Below are positions 1 through 14,300 of a stretch of 64,000 nucleotides of DNA, one piece after another. A program made the translations under genes and the position numbers. Location: NCBI RefSeq assembly GCF_000699445.3, contig NC_067197.1, positions 23,481,809-23,545,808 on the forward strand, given 5' to 3'. The DNA comes from Schistosoma haematobium. Lineage: Eukaryota > Platyhelminthes > Trematoda > Strigeidida > Schistosomatidae. Numbering within the stretch: position 1 is the first letter of the stretch; every line of letters starts with the position of its first letter. The notes under the pieces are model-generated. The model was not told the origin of the DNA and did not search any database. It saw nothing but the letters and a program-made list of their open reading frames with translations.

Positions 1-1577
1 TCTACTTCCGATTGCGTCCAAGCTATTGGCTTCCGTCATACTTCGTAGGTTGTTCAAAACCCGAGAAAGATTGACTCGCGAGGAGCAGGCTGGCTTTCGT
101 TCTGGTCGAGGATGTATTGATCATATCTTCACTCTCCGCCAAATGTTAGAACACCGTCATACTTATCAAAGACCAACAATCGTAGTGTTTCTTGACATCA
201 GGGCCGCCTTCGATTCGTTGGACAGGACTGCTCTCTGGGATTGTCTATTGAAGAAGGGTGTGCCTGAGTTTATTAACATCCTAAAAGCCCTATATACAAA
301 CACCTCAGACAGAGTGTGGGCATACAACCACCTCTCTCCATTGTTCTATTCGAGCAGTGGGGTTAGGCAGGGTTGCCCAATCTCACCATTCCTCTTCAAC
401 TTTGCCATCGATGACATTCTGGAAACAGCTCTGATGGATGTAAGTAATGGTGGTGTGGATCTGTTGCCTGGAGAAAGACTTCCCAACCTTGTGTATGCGG
501 ATGATATTGTCTTACTGCGCGATAATGCCCAAGGCATGCAATCCGCACTTAATCAGTTGGCAATCAATGTCCGTAGGTACGGTATGTGCTTTGCACCTTC
601 GAAGTGCAAAGTACTTCTACAAGACTGGCAGGATTCTAATCCTGTACTCACTCTGGATGGTGAGCAGATAGAAGTAGTCGAGAAGTTCCTGTATCTGGGT
701 AGTCACATAAGTGCTGGTGGGGTGTGAGTGATGAGATCAAAGCACGTATAGTGAAAGCCAGAGCGACTTATGCCAATCTGGGCCATCTTTGATGCCTTCG
801 TGATGTTAGTCTGGCTGTAAAAGGTCGGATATACAACGCGTTGGTGAGAGCAGTTTTGCTCTATGCTTGTGAAACCTGGCCTTTCCGAGTTGAGGACGTT
901 AGGCGACTCTCTGTGTTCGATCATCGTTGTCTCCGAAGGATTGCTGCCATACAGTGGCAACACCACGTTAGTAATGCAGAGGTTCGGGATCGTGTGTTCG
1001 GGCACATAGACGATCATGCAATTGGTGTCACCATCTTGAAACACCGACTTCGGTGGCTTGGACATGTTCTACGAATGTCGTCCCACGTCATGCATTACTT
1101 GCCGACTCTGGGACTGGTTGGAAAAAGCGGAGAGGTAGTCAGTGTATGAAGTAGTGTCGTGGCATGAAAGAAAGCTGCAGAGGGCTGGCTTCTGTTGGTC
1201 CTTCACGACTCCCTGGCTTGGGTCCGAGAGATGGTGCTACACAGTGGCTAGAGATGTTATCAGATATGGCTCAGAATAGAAGCCAATGGCGATCCTGCTG
1301 TAACCTTCTTTTACTTTCTTCATAAAAATTGGTTGTATCTTCTTTAACTGGAAGAATTATTTCTAGTTGTACTTTTGCTAACTTAACTGCTTCTCCAGTT
1401 ATTATTATTTCACTATTATATACCAATTTCTATTTGTTACTGTTCCCCTTTTTCCCATAAGCACCTTACATTCTTTATATCTTCACGTTCTCATTGTTAT
1501 TGTATGACGTATATGTATTTGGTACCCCTTTGTATCAATATTTATGTGCTCAAATAAAAATTTTAGTTAAAATAAGA
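1..1577 (+). mobile_element. RTE-like LINE, family II, 3' part (continues off the left edge)
   Basis: This is the reverse transcriptase end of an RTE-type non-LTR retrotransposon. Visible motifs are [34 protein letters not shown] and the catalytic YADD box near 495, then the C-terminal [11 protein letters not shown] region near 1050. The reading frame is broken by a frameshift near 722, a TGA near 790 and a further shift near 1080. The 3' end is marked by GTATTTGGTACCCC near 1514 and an A-rich AAATAAAAA end. Positions 1 to about 1342 are essentially identical, in reverse complement, to about 13360-14690, except that a codon (AAG) is missing near 268. The 3' UTR after 1342 is clearly different from that copy. 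It lies downstream of KIN, in antisense to it. The 5' half is outside the window. Confidence 0.9.
26..727 (+). pseudogene. Family II reverse transcriptase fragment
   Basis: An open stretch of 233 codons covers RT motifs from the finger region (AGFRSGRGC) through the palm (FDSLD, YADD). It ends at a frameshift-induced TGA at 725-727. The following codons in another frame (841-1149) still encode the RTE C-terminal part with [20 protein letters not shown]. The same disabling changes are present in the copy at 13538-14664, so this is a dead copy and not a host gene. Confidence 0.85.
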
Positions 1578-2277
1578 AAAAGTCCATTATTCGACTTTAT
1601 GTTGTAATTGATCGTCAATTAAGTCTGTTAACCACTAAATATCCTTACTACCTTAAGAGTTTTTGTATATATTAACAAATAATTAACCCCAAAACTCCCC
1701 ACTGATTTGTAATCGATAGTAATCCATTCGTGCGGGGAATCAGGTTGGATTATACAAATATTTTTATTTGTGAATTTAGTTATGCTGACAGTAGCATAAT
1801 GTTGGACTTACATTTAACTTATAGTGTTAGCACAACTCTCAGAAATAAGGAACTCTCTTGAGTTCCGCCTCAAAAAGATTGTACTTAAGAACAACAGTAA
1901 ATGTATAATTGGTTGCTGTAGTACTGAAAATGTGATCGTTCCCTGCATATTCAGAGATCATTGACCAGAATGTTTTCTATAATTTTAAAAATTATGCGTA
2001 CAAACCCTCGCCAGACACTTTGATAATATTTTATCAGACAGAAATTTGAATATCCACCGTGACTCTGAAACCATTTATATAACAATATGATCAGTTGTTT
2101 TTTAAATATATTTGTTATCTTGAAAAAAACGTGATACGAATCTTAAAACTGATCAAAAATGAACCTTGTTTTCAATTAACAACAACATGAGAAAAATATC
2201 TGGTTGTTATTTGGAAGTACTGTACATTATAAATGAACAACAGAAGTCTATATTACTAAGGACAACTGAAAACAATT
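1578..2277. other. Non-coding flank between KIN stop codon and LINE
   Basis: No supported gene. It should contain the KIN 3' UTR on the minus strand; TTTATT near 1762 (AATAAA on the minus strand) is a possible polyadenylation signal, but this is weak evidence. Confidence 0.4.
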
Positions 2278-2358
2278 CTACCGTTCCTGTCTTGCTTCTG
2301 ACAATTTGCAAATATCATCCAAAGAAACGTTCTTAACCAGACGACCCATACACAGACC
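2278..2358 (-). CDS. KIN: KIN coding exon 6 (terminal)
   Basis: Acceptor TTTTTTAG, then [20 protein letters not shown] and EARQER, stop TAG at 2280-2278. It corresponds to the family's GPLKGRRVEGIQYEDISKLA ending. The exon is only 81 nt and the identification rests on this alignment plus phase 0 agreement with exon 5. Confidence 0.85.
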   Translation of the reverse strand, partial: GLCMGRLVKNVSLDDICKLSEARQER

Positions 2359-5300
2359 CTAAAAAAGAAATGGTAAACCATCATAACTGATAGAAAATTT
2401 GTGAAGTCCATTGAAACATACTCGTTATGCTGTGCTGATGATATAAATTGCCGTGTGAGACATGTTGAAACAACATATTCATTTTCACCGATAACTGCAA
2501 GTTGATTTTCCTACCAAATGGAAAGCGAACTACGAAAACGACACAGAACCCCCTATATTTACACCATTATGATTTTAATAAAAGCATGCAAGTCCAAAAA
2601 ATATATTACTACTATAAAAGGTGAAGTCGATCGATGCAGACTGACTGACAAATTCCCACTAGTTTCGGGAATGGAATTTTTAATTCGGAAAGATTCAAAA
2701 ACAAAAAAACTAATCAGTTTAGTCTGACATAACTAGCTGAGAACACGTGTATAGTAGCCAGAAGCACTAAAGATTAACACTTACGCATCTGAGGAAGGCC
2801 AATCAAAACAATGCAATGGGAAGAATATGAGAGAATACGAACTCTTCTGAAATAATATTTATTAAATAATGCCTACTATCTTAAAAGCCTACAAATGTAG
2901 AAATAAGGTCAGAAGGTTATATTGAAATTATTGTGATGACTTTTCTACACTTCACGTAGTTTGTTAGTTAGTTATAATCAATGCAGAACCTTGTACAGAC
3001 GTGTATCACATTACTTTTTCTTACTATATCGCCATGACAAGATGCAATTAATAAGATGAATAGCAAAGGAGTCGAAATAATGTAGTCGTAATGATAACGG
3101 GAGAGATTAAGTATTCAGAATGTGGTTCGAAGAGAGAGTGAGAAGGTATGTATGGTGGAATAATGGGACTCAAGACCCAGAAGAAAGTAAAGAGTGAATG
3201 TATCTGTGTCATTAAGGCTGATATTATCTTGGTTTTAGGGCCCATAGATACCTTTCAACCTATTTCGTCAGTTAACATTTCGCTTAGAAGTAGGTGGTGG
3301 TTGGGCGTACGCAACATTTTACATAGCTTAAGACTATATTGATGTCAATTCTACACCAAAAGCGAACAAGACACTAAAACACCATTATTATCGGTATAGG
3401 GAGTTTCTGAATCTAATAATTTACACCAGACCAAGCATAGACAATCATCGGAAACCAGAAAGCATTAGACGGCCATTTTCTCCTGGTATCAGGCCCATCG
3501 TCAGTATTCACCCATAACCTTATTAAATATACGAGTTACCCCCCAATCGCACTGGAAGATGTTTCGGCAATAGCACTAACTGATTCAAGTAAAAAATGTG
3601 AACCTTTAAATGGTGGTTTGGTGATCTAAAGGCTAGGGGCTTGTAACGGGACGACAAAGTCCTAGGTTGGATCCTCGGTAGGATTTTGGATGAGCAATAC
3701 TGAGGACTACCATACCAGGATGAAACATGTCCAGGGTTTACTGCTTTACAGTGGCTATTTAACTACAACCAGTCCGTGATATTTAGACTCCCGTAGTCTG
3801 AGTGAGTACAATCTTTTAAGAAAATGACCAAGAACTTGAGTCTTTATAAATGTGAACTCTAACATATAGATCAATATGATTACGAGAATTACTTCGAAGA
3901 AAAATGAAATAGTTATTTCGAGTTTCAAAAACTATCGGTAATGTAACTACTTTACCAAGAGGTCTACGTGCTCAGCTTTAGAGGATATTATTATAACATG
4001 GTTACGTACAAAGTGGTGGCTAATAGGTCAAAAACAGCTTTCGATCAATGTGTTGTGGGTTGGGGTTTCGCTCCATTTACATTGGTGTGGGGTGCCAATT
4101 TGTATCAATACCCTCATACCTGAAGTGTGGTCCAAAAGAGTAAAGCTTTAATTTTTTAGATTAGTGTATTACCAGGTTACTCAAGCCGAAATGGTGGGAC
4201 GGAGTTTGAACTTGTGACATAACTACACGAGTCATTTGATCACTAAGGTACTGACTTAAGCATTGTGTTGTACGCTAGGGTCTATTGGCACACTTCACCG
4301 CGAAAAGTTAACTCATATAAACGTTTGCTCATTTTGCAAATGGACTAAGCTTAGAAAAACAATGACATAAATGTTACTTTTTAAATAAAGCTTTGTAGTT
4401 GATGTTCTTTTCTCTTAAACTATTGATTTAACTATGAGGCTTTTATTATTTTTCAAACATAACCATAAGGAAAGACCTCAACGATAAAGCAGCTACTAGA
4501 CATTTGTTATAAGTGGCTAACAGGTTGTTGTGTTAATACGGTATGTTATAGGATGTTATTAGTAATTGTTTTGTAACTGTAAGTAAAAATATTTACCTGC
4601 CATTTTCTTTAATCTGACTTTTAACCTTAAGGATATTATTTTTCTCATTTGCTAAATGCTTTCTAAATGTATTTTGTTTCTTTTCAGTAACATGGTCCAA
4701 ACAATTACAAAACGTATTTAGATATTGTGACTCATTCTTCTGGTATCCAGTTTTACCAAAGTATTTGTGCTACAAATGCAATAAAATAACATGCCCAGAT
4801 AAGAACAGCAAAATCACCTACAACAACCAGTCACGTTCCATATTGGCAGTGCAGGATATTACTCATTCGCGGAGAAATCCTAGCAACTACTACATTTTGG
4901 AGTTTGTACTAATGTCTTCTCAAAAAAAGTCAATGGAAGTCTCATGATTAAATCATTCAGTCCATAAAACATAACACTATTAAAATTTGAAAAGTGGGAA
5001 TATATGATTTAGACACAAAAAGGTGGAACATGAACTAGCAATAATTTTGGATTGAAAATCAAACATACTTGAGAAATCAGATGCAAAATACAGGGCGATT
5101 GCTATTAAATGATGTAAAGTAAGAGAGCAGTAATTAGAAATCAGATTACGATAAGTAATTAAAATGATCGAGAGAAAGGGTTGCCAGACAAAATATTCAA
5201 ACATTTGGAGATTTAGTTACAGAGTCAAAACAGAACGTAAAACAATATTAAAAGTATTAATAAGAAAACTTACGGTCATCACTGTTATTTCACACATATT

Positions 5301-8300
5301 CTTTTCTTTAAAAACTTGCTCTAACGTAGCGTACTCTCCTCGGTATGCGCCATTAACAATAAGAACTGTTGATGATGGTTCAGGAATAACAGTTTGAACG
5401 TGATTTTGATCCACTTTGATCTTTGTGTGACATTCCACTGTCCGTACGATAGCCTACGCAATAATAAGCACAAAATAATTATCATTTTGGAGGATAACTT
5501 AATTTTGCCTTTACTTTTATCCATAGCACATTTGTTCCGGGACCAGAAAATATCTACACACAAATGAAGCTATACTATTACAGACAATATATGACCAGAA
5601 GATTATACAACTAACAAATAACCAAACAAGAATAGAAGATGAAAGATATAACGATTTGAAGCCAGTCACATACTATCTTTTCTTGAGAAGCTTTTGAAAT
5701 ATTAGATCCGTACACTTCGAACCTTACTGCCGGTGATGAAAAACCATGGAGTAAGGAAGTACCTTACTGTCGTCGCACTCTTGTAGTCACCAGTACGAAT
5801 TCACCCTCAGAACATCAATCTTGAGCAACCTGTCTGAAGTGATGAGACCTAAAGGAATGAGTGGTTCAGTCAATATAGTTCGAGCGATCGCCATAAGAAA
5901 GCCCGACCACCAAGTCTATTGGGGTTTATGTTTTGATGCAAGTGATTAATGATGAGCTTGACATACGTTCACTATAGTTGATAACACAATATCCAAAGTG
6001 AAATGAAAGGGATGGGATAGTTTAACAACTGATTAAGAAATATTTATTATTTTCTATAATGTTAAAGAACTCCGCCTGTAGTCCCTCTGGGACTACTGCC
6101 GGAAGACTGAAGAACATAAGATGTGATTAATGGAGACCTGAATAAAGGCTAGAATACTAAACAGGAAAAAAGAACAAACAAATAACAATGCTATGAAATA
6201 AAATACTTCAGGGGGTTTTCAGCGTGTTCTTTCCGTTCCCGACTGAAGCTGCTACCTTGACGCGGTGGTCGGGCTTGCCTATCGTGATGACCCAACCGAT
6301 CTATATTGGCTGGAACATATGTGCATGTAGGTTCTACCATGTCAGGCAGGTCGATTGGTGAACGGTAAGACTAAAAGCAGCAACTCAAGAACTGAGGGCG
6401 AAGTCGTACTGCTGACTGTAGAGAGGTGTGACGGCAGTAAGGGGTTTCCCTCGGACAACCAGCATCTGCAGAGATGCTGTCTTCCCACAAGGAGAGGTGG
6501 GGTTGGAAAAGGTTGACCCTAAAAATGTCACACCTCACCTTACCTAACGGACTTCCGTCTCCGGCAGTAAGGCCCTTTGAAGAACGGAGCTAACACATTA
6601 AAAACCTTCCACGAAAAGGCCGTGCGCGACCGGCCTCAAGCAGTTGTCCCTTGGGCTCTGCGGTCACGCTCCCAGGTCGTCAAGACCAACATTAATCCAA
6701 TTTCCTTTTCAGGTTCCTCAAGAAGTACCCTTCCACGGTGTGGGCAGCCTGGAAGTGATATCAGCCCTCATACCCGTAACAGCACACGAGACCAAGTTGG
6801 TCACATTCAAATCCTTCCTACACCTCCTAATACCTCTCGTATCTCTATGACTAACCCTCCTCATGTCTCTTTATCATCTCGCACCGCTAGGGCAAACGAC
6901 TCGAGTACGTGGAACGCTATTCCTGGTCTCCTGAAACCACGCTCTAAACTACACGTAGGAGCTTTTAACGTCCGAACACTGTGCCAAATAGGACAGCAGG
7001 CTTCCTTAGCCAGGACTTTAGAATCCCGCGCCATCGATGTGTGCTGCGTCTCCGAAACGCGCATACAGGATCCGAGGAACGTCATTCATTTGACCTAAGC
7101 ATATCAAAATAAAGAACCAACTCGATTCACAATTCGTGTATCTGGAAGCCCTGATTCTGCTTCCCGTGGCCTCGCCGGCGTAGGTATAGTATTGAGTCCT
7201 AGGGCAGAACTAGCTCTCTTAGAGTGGATCCCAGTAGACAGTCGTTTGTGCGCTGTCCGACTGAACAGAACAGTAAGGATCCGAAAAGATAGGGACACTC
7301 GTCGTTGCCTCTTCGTCGTCTCTGCCTATTCTCCCACTGACTGCAGCTCAGATGATGTCAAAGATGAGTTTTACAGAGAGCTTTACGACCTCCTAAAAGC
7401 TAGGCGCTCGGATGTAGTAATAGTGGCTGGTGACTTTAATGCTCAAGTAGGTAAACTAAGAGATAGGGAAAGACACTTGGGTGGATCTTATGGTGTCGAG
7501 GCTCAAAGAACAGATAATGGCGACCGTCTGTTGCAGCTATGCTCAGATAACCGCCTGTTCCTTGCAAATACTAACTTTAAACATAAGGAAAAACATCTTT
7601 TAACATGGAGACCCCCTAATTCGTCCCAACGTTGGAGCCAAATAGATCACATCGCTATCAGCCACCGATGGAGGGGCTCGATAGAAGACTGTCGCTCATT
7701 CTGGAGCACATGCCTAGGTTCAGATCATGCTCTAGTTCGAGCGCGTATTTGCCTGCGTCTTACTGGACGTAGGAAAGACGCTACAAGGAAACCTATGAGG
7801 GGCCTACTCAATGATAGTCAAGCTAAGAGTATATTTCAGGAACAACTAGGAAAACAGTTAGGCAGCCATGTAAGTGATACCCACCCCGAGGCAGCATGGA
7901 ATGATATCCGAAAAGCTGTGGAAACAGCAGTGATATCTGCTAGTACGGTAACCCGTAGAGTTAGTGAGCAACACTGGATCTCAGCAGCATCTATCGCACT
8001 GATAGATGCTCGGAAACTCATTCCACCTGGCTCCGAACATAATGAAGAGCGGAGTCAGCTTAAGCGCAAGCTGACAAGAAGTCTACGCAATGATCGTGAA
8101 CAGTGGTGGGTAGCGAAAGCAAGAGAGATGGAAAAGGCAGCGGCAATAGGTAATAGCAGACAATTGTTCAGACTCGTTAAGGAAACCGGAATTAGGAACC
8201 CAACTGTTATCGAAACAATCTCAAAAAGACGGACATATTATACATTTTCAGTCCAGGAGATTGAATCGATGGGCAGAACACTTTAGGGATCAGTTCAACT

Positions 8301-11300
8301 GGCCTTCAGCCACACTTCGGTTTCTCACGATCTCTAGTCAACCTGAATGGCAAGTTAATGTAGGTCCTCCGTCCCTTTACGAAGTTGAAAAAGCCATAGG
8401 AAATCTGAAACGAGGGAGAGCAGCAGGCCCTGACAGGTTTACTCCTGAGATTTTTGAGGATGGTGGTCCAGTATTACCAGTGAGATTGACTGAAGTCTTA
8501 GGTAGAATTTGGGAACTGGACGTAATCCCATCTGACTGGTCTCAATCACTGGTTGTGCCAGTCTATAAGAAAGGACAAAAGTCCTCTTGTGACAATCACA
8601 GAGGAATCAGTTTGACTAATATTGTGTCTAAAATATTAGCTTCAATAATACTTCGACGCCTAACCAAAGCTCGTGAAGAGCAGACTAGAGAAAATCAGGC
8701 TGGTTTTCGACCTGGACGTGGTTGTATAGGCCAGATATTCACACTACGTCAGGTTCTAGAACACTGACACACGTTCAGACGCCCCACAATCGTAGTATTT
8801 CTCGACCTTAAGGCAGCATTCGACTCTGTTGATCGTAAGGTTCTATGGCAGTGTTTGTCACTGAAAGGAGTACCAAAGAAGTACATTAACTTTATAAAGG
8901 CCCTCTACTCGAACACAACTGGTAGAGTGAGAGCTTATGGTGAACTGTCATCATAATTGATTACCTCAAGTGGTGTTCGTCAGGGCTGTCCACTCTCTCC
9001 ATTCTTGTTCAACTTTGTGATCGACGTACTTTTAGAGATAACACTTTCCTCGTCTAGATTTCCAGGGGTTGAACTTCTACCGGGAGGTTCACTTGTTGAC
9101 TTAGAATATGCTGATGACATAGTTTTATTTGGTGAAGACGCTGACAAAATTCAGAGTCTTCTGACCACTCTAAGCAACAATGCAAGCATGTTCGGGATGC
9201 GATTCTCCCCCTCGAAATGCAAAATGTTGCTTCAGGATTGGGTTGCATTGACACCCGAACTAATGATAGGGAGTGAAGTAATTGAGCGTGTCGATCGCTT
9301 CACTTATCTTGGAAGTCTCATCAGCCCTTGTGGTCTGGTGTGTGACGAAACCTCAGCACGGATACAGAAGGCTCGACTAGCTTTTGCCAACTTGCGTCAT
9401 TTATGGCGTAGGCGAGATATCCGTCTATCAACCAAAGGACGGGTTTACTGCGCAGCAGTTCGTTCCGTCCTACTTTATGGCAGTGAAACATGGCCGGTAA
9501 GAGTAGAGGATATTCGTAGGTTACTAGTATTTGATCATAGGTGTCTTCGAAATATTGCTCGTATATCCTGGGACCATGAAGTAAGTAATGCAGCTGTTAG
9601 GAAACGTGTACTACGTAAGGATGGCAAATCAATTGATGACGTAGTGAAACTTCATCAGTTGAGATGGCTGGGACACGTGTTACGTATGCCCAACGACCGA
9701 CTTCCTCGACGTGCGACATTCAGTGGTATAGGAGTAGGGTGGAAGAAAGCTAGGGGCGGCCAGACCAAAACATGGCACAAGTCCATGAAGTCACTGACAA
9801 GTGGACTGAGTCATGTTGGTAGGTGTTGACTACCTGGTTGGGGACCGCGAGATGATAGCAACCGATGGTTAGAGACCCTGAATGAAGTGGCTCAAGATCG
9901 TTTGCAATGGCGCAAGTGCATACACGAATTTTGATCTCCTGATTCGTCCTTGTCTCTTTTTTTCTCTTCCCAAATTTATTTCACTGTATTATACTCTTTA
10001 AGTAACATCTCCAAACACTAATCTTCCCGATTACTGCTTATAATCTTATTACCTCTACCACTACGGGATTTGAATCGACCACTGCATCTCTGTGTTAATG
10101 TGGTGTGGCAACTCGAACTGATGTACGTACGTACGAAGTTCTACGTTGTTACTGACTGACTGACTGTTACAGTAAGCTTTTTCAAGCTTTTCAAAACTAG
10201 TATTTAGGATCTTATTCCACTTACTAAAAACTCACAAGCTATGTATAGAGAACTTCTATCTATTATTAACTATTTAAAGCATTTTTATATAGGAAGCTTG
10301 TGTACAGTTATCCTCAATAATTAAACCTTAGCAGGTCGTACTACAACGTCAGAATCTAACGATTCCAAGTCCTTGGATGAAATAATAAACTCTATGATGG
10401 CTGTGTCGACAACAAAGTAATGAAATAAACCAAGGAAGGTATGTAGTCGCCTCTGAATATCGAGATTACCTTTCAAAATCGTGGACAAAGAAAAGTGGTC
10501 ATCAGAAACACCCAAATTAATAAAATTCGAACCACAGGGTTTATCATCACTAATGGAAAAACGAACAGCAGTTATAGAGACCTATTTGATGTATCCCATG
10601 ATGCCATACTTAAAGCATTTGGCATGACGAAAAACACATGAATTACGTAGGTGAAATTCGCCAAATGATAAACACTTACCAAACCTGTGCTCATCTATTC
10701 TGTGTTGAATTATTTTGTATATTTTCACGAAGATGAGAAGTATAATTAAATAAACGCGAGCTTATGTGACATTAATAATGTAGTCCATCTGTAGATTTGT
10801 GGTCCTTTTCGATTTCAGTACACTTATCTGCGTTACCATAATAGCCGACCCAATCCCGAAATTGTACGTTTGTCATGATGTGACTACTTAATCTTTAAGA
10901 CGTTACTTGCCCCCAAATGTCCTGGTATGGCCGAGAGTGGAGAGAGTCCGCTCTCCATCTCGAAATACTCTCATATGGCCACGCGTATACAGCCTCTACC
11001 AGGGCAATCCTACTCACTGCTTTCTCGTAGCGGGGTGTTGTGTACGAAAATGAGAGGACGGAAAGCGAATGTCTGGCGCTTTAACCGGATCTCAAACCAA
11101 TGGTGTACATGTGCTCCAGTATCCTGAGGGAAGAAACAGAGTATGAACTAATCGTTGGTCACCGGCTACCATGGGAATGCATCTCCTCACGATGCTCCAT
11201 TGCCTTGTGAGTTAGACCTTTAGGTCAAAGGCTCCGGGTGTGGCCCCCTAAGAAAACTACTTGCTTCGGTTTGAGCACCCGGGTAGTATCACAGCCCTCA

Positions 11301-14300
11301 CACTTATCAAATAAGATTTGTGTGGAGCATATGTATTTGGTACCTCCTTGTACCAATATCTATATGTTAAAATAAATAAATAAATAAGATCTTACTTGGA
11401 AGTCGCATAATTGCCTATACTAACTCGTACTACCTGACGGGCAGCAATATGACGTCTAACACTCCTGAAGGATACATTTGGACTGAGTATAGAGTAATCT
11501 ATTCAATACAACTCCGTCTGGAGCCCCTCCGGGGGCTATTGCCGGCCCCAAGCCCGGATAAATGAGGGGGGTTGGGCATGGGGTTAGCGGCCTCATCCCG
11601 TAGAACACTAACTAAAAAAACGCTAACCAGAAAAAAATAATTCAAACCATTTTAACTCTGGCCTGAGAGTTAGGTCTTCATTTAGAAGTTATAACGCCTC
11701 ATGGTGAAGGCCGAGTACCTTCGGAAGTCACGAGACAGATGCCCTTTCTGACAACCAGAGCAACCATTAATTTAGATACATGAAATGCTCGTACAATGTG
11801 GGACACCGGAAGAGCCTTCCAAATTGCTGCAGAAATGAAAAGACACAACCTGGAGGTGCTTTAAATCAGTGAAACACATTGGACGCAGGTTGGACAACGA
11901 ACACTAACTTCAGGAAAGCTGTTGTTATACTCCAGCCATGAAGAAGAAAATGCTCCACATACGCGAGGAGTTGCACTGATGCTATCTAAACAAGCACAAA
12001 ATGCACTTATAGGATGGGAATCTCGTGGACCAAGGATCATCAAAGCCTCCTCCAAAATAAAAAATGGCATTACAATGGACGTCATCCAATGCTATGCACC
12101 TACCAACGACTACAATGAAGACGCTAGAGATCGATTATACGATAGGCTGCAGTCTATTGTCAAGAAGTGCCCAACAAAGGACCTGACCATTCTGACGGGA
12201 GACCCAAATGCCAAGGTTGGAACAGACAACACCGGATATGAGGACATCATGGGACGAAATGGACTGGGAGAAAGGAACGAAAATGGTGAGAGATTCGCAA
12301 ACTTTTGAGCCTTCAACAAACTGGTCATAGGCGGCACTATATTCCCACATAAATGCATTCACAAAACTACATGGATTTCACCAGATCACACTACATAGAA
12401 CCAAATCGACCATATCTGGATCAATAAAAAGTTCAGGAGGACGATGGAAGATGTGAGAACCAAGAGAAAAGCTGATATAGCGTCATATCGTCATTTGCTG
12501 ATCGCCAAGATGAAACCGAAACTTAAGAAGCACTGGACATCACAAAATTTTAATACGGCCTTTCTTCGGGAAACTGGCAAACTCAACAAATTCAAGGTAG
12601 CCCTCAGCAATAGGTTCCAGACCTTTCACGATCTACTTCAACACCAAAAGGCTGGATTCCGTGAGGATAGATCCTGTACAGACCAAATCGCAACACTACG
12701 GATCAATGTAGAACGATCAACTGAATGGAATTCACCACTATACATCAACTTCATTGACTACGATGAAGCACTTGATATCGTGGACAGGACAACACTATGG
12801 ATGTTCTTCGACACTACGGCGTGCCTGAGAAGATAGTCAATATCATACGGAATTCCTATGATGGATTAACTGCAAAGTCATGCATGGAGGACGGTTGACA
12901 GACTGGTTCCAGGTAAAGACCGGTGTCAGGCAAAGTTGCTAACTGCCACCTTTCCTCTTTCTACTGGTGATCGACTCAATCATAAAGATGCCAACATCTG
13001 AGGGGAAGCATGGGTTACAGTGGACAGGTAGGATGCGGCTGGACGACCTAGACTTCGCAGATGATCTGGCTCTTCTATAACACACGCAACAACAAATGCA
13101 GGAAAGACGGCCAGGGTAGCAGCAGCAGTAGGTCTTATTATTTATTTATTTACATGAACACATATATATTGGCACATGAGGGAAACAAATACATATGCGC
13201 CACACAAAACTATGAGAATTCGAAGAGAAAAAAAAACAACAACTAACAGATAAGTGTAAGGTAGTGTAATAATAATAATAGCAATAAAAATAGTAATGAT
13301 GGGGGAAACAGAAAGGTACAATCAGAAGAAATCTTTCAGTTAAGGAAGATACAACCAATTTTTATGAAGAAAGTAAAAGAAGGTTACAGCAGGATCGCCA
13401 TTGGCTTCTATTCTGAGCCATATCTGATAACATCTCTAGCCACTGTGTAGCACCATCTCTCGGACCCAAGCCAGGGAGTCGTGAAGGACCAACAGAAGCC
13501 AGCCCTCTGCAGCTTTCTTTCATGCCACGACACTACTTCATACACTGACTACCTCTCCGCTTTTTCCAACCAGTCCCAGAGTCGGCAAGTAATGCATGAC
13601 GTGGGACGACATTCGTAGAACATGTCCAAGCCACCGAAGTCGGTGTTTCAAGATGGTGACACCAATTGCATGATCGTCTATGTGCCCGAACACACGATCC
13701 CGAACCTCTGCATTACTAACGTGGTGTTGCCACTGTATGGCAGCAATCCTTCGGAGACAACGATGATCGAACACAGAGAGTCGCCTAACGTCCTCAACTC
13801 GGAAAGGCCAGGTTTCACAAGCATAGAGCAAAACTGCTCTCACCAACGCGTTGTATATCCGACCTTTTACAGCCAGACTAACATCACGAAGGCATCAAAG
13901 ATGGCCCAGATTGGCATAAGTCGCTCTGGCTTTCACTATACGTGCTTTGATCTCATCACTCACACCCCACCAGCACTTATGTGACTACCCAGATACAGGA
14001 ACTTCTCGACTACTTCTATCTGCTCACCATCCAGAGTGAGTACAGGATTAGAATCCTGCCAGTCTTGTAGAAGTACTTTGCACTTCGAAGGTGCAAAGCA
14101 CATACCGTACCTACGGACATTGATTGCCAACTGATTAAGTGCGGATTGCATGCCTTGGGCATTATCGCGCAGTAAGACAATATCATCCGCATACACAAGG
14201 TTGGGAAGTCTTTCTCCAGGCAACAGATCCACACCACCATTACTTACATCCATCAGAGCTGTTTCCAGAATGTCATCGATGGCAAAGTTGAAGAGGAATG

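Larger units (their letters stand above)
2359..5273. other. KIN intron 5
   Basis: About 2.9 kb without coding signal. It contains two tRNA-like SINE relics (listed separately). Short open frames at 2518-2727 and 4765-4947 have no recognisable content. Confidence 0.7.
6238..10166 (+). mobile_element. RTE-like LINE, family I, near full length but broken
   Basis: The element starts CCCGACTGAAGCTGCTACC, matching the start of the family I copy at 46943. It ends in a (TGAC)n tail near 10150-10166, the tail type of this family. It encodes an apurinic/apyrimidinic-like endonuclease followed by a reverse transcriptase. It carries TAA at about 7097, a frameshift near 8250, TGA at 8766-8768, TAA at 8954-8956 and TGA at 9827-9829, so it cannot make a working protein. 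It lies antisense within KIN intron 4. I could not find a clear target-site duplication. Confidence 0.9.

Noticed and set aside
5217..5563. Overlapping frames on both strands around KIN exon 5
   Set aside because: Only the minus-strand frame within 5274-5453 matches KIN; the others are extensions into introns or shadows.
12110..12362. Minus-strand open frames opposite the family III endonuclease
   Set aside because: They are shadows of the LINE frame on the plus strand.
13622..13984. 120-codon plus-strand open frame (also the mirror at 703-1065)
   Set aside because: Antisense shadow of the family II RT; explained by the LINE coding strand.
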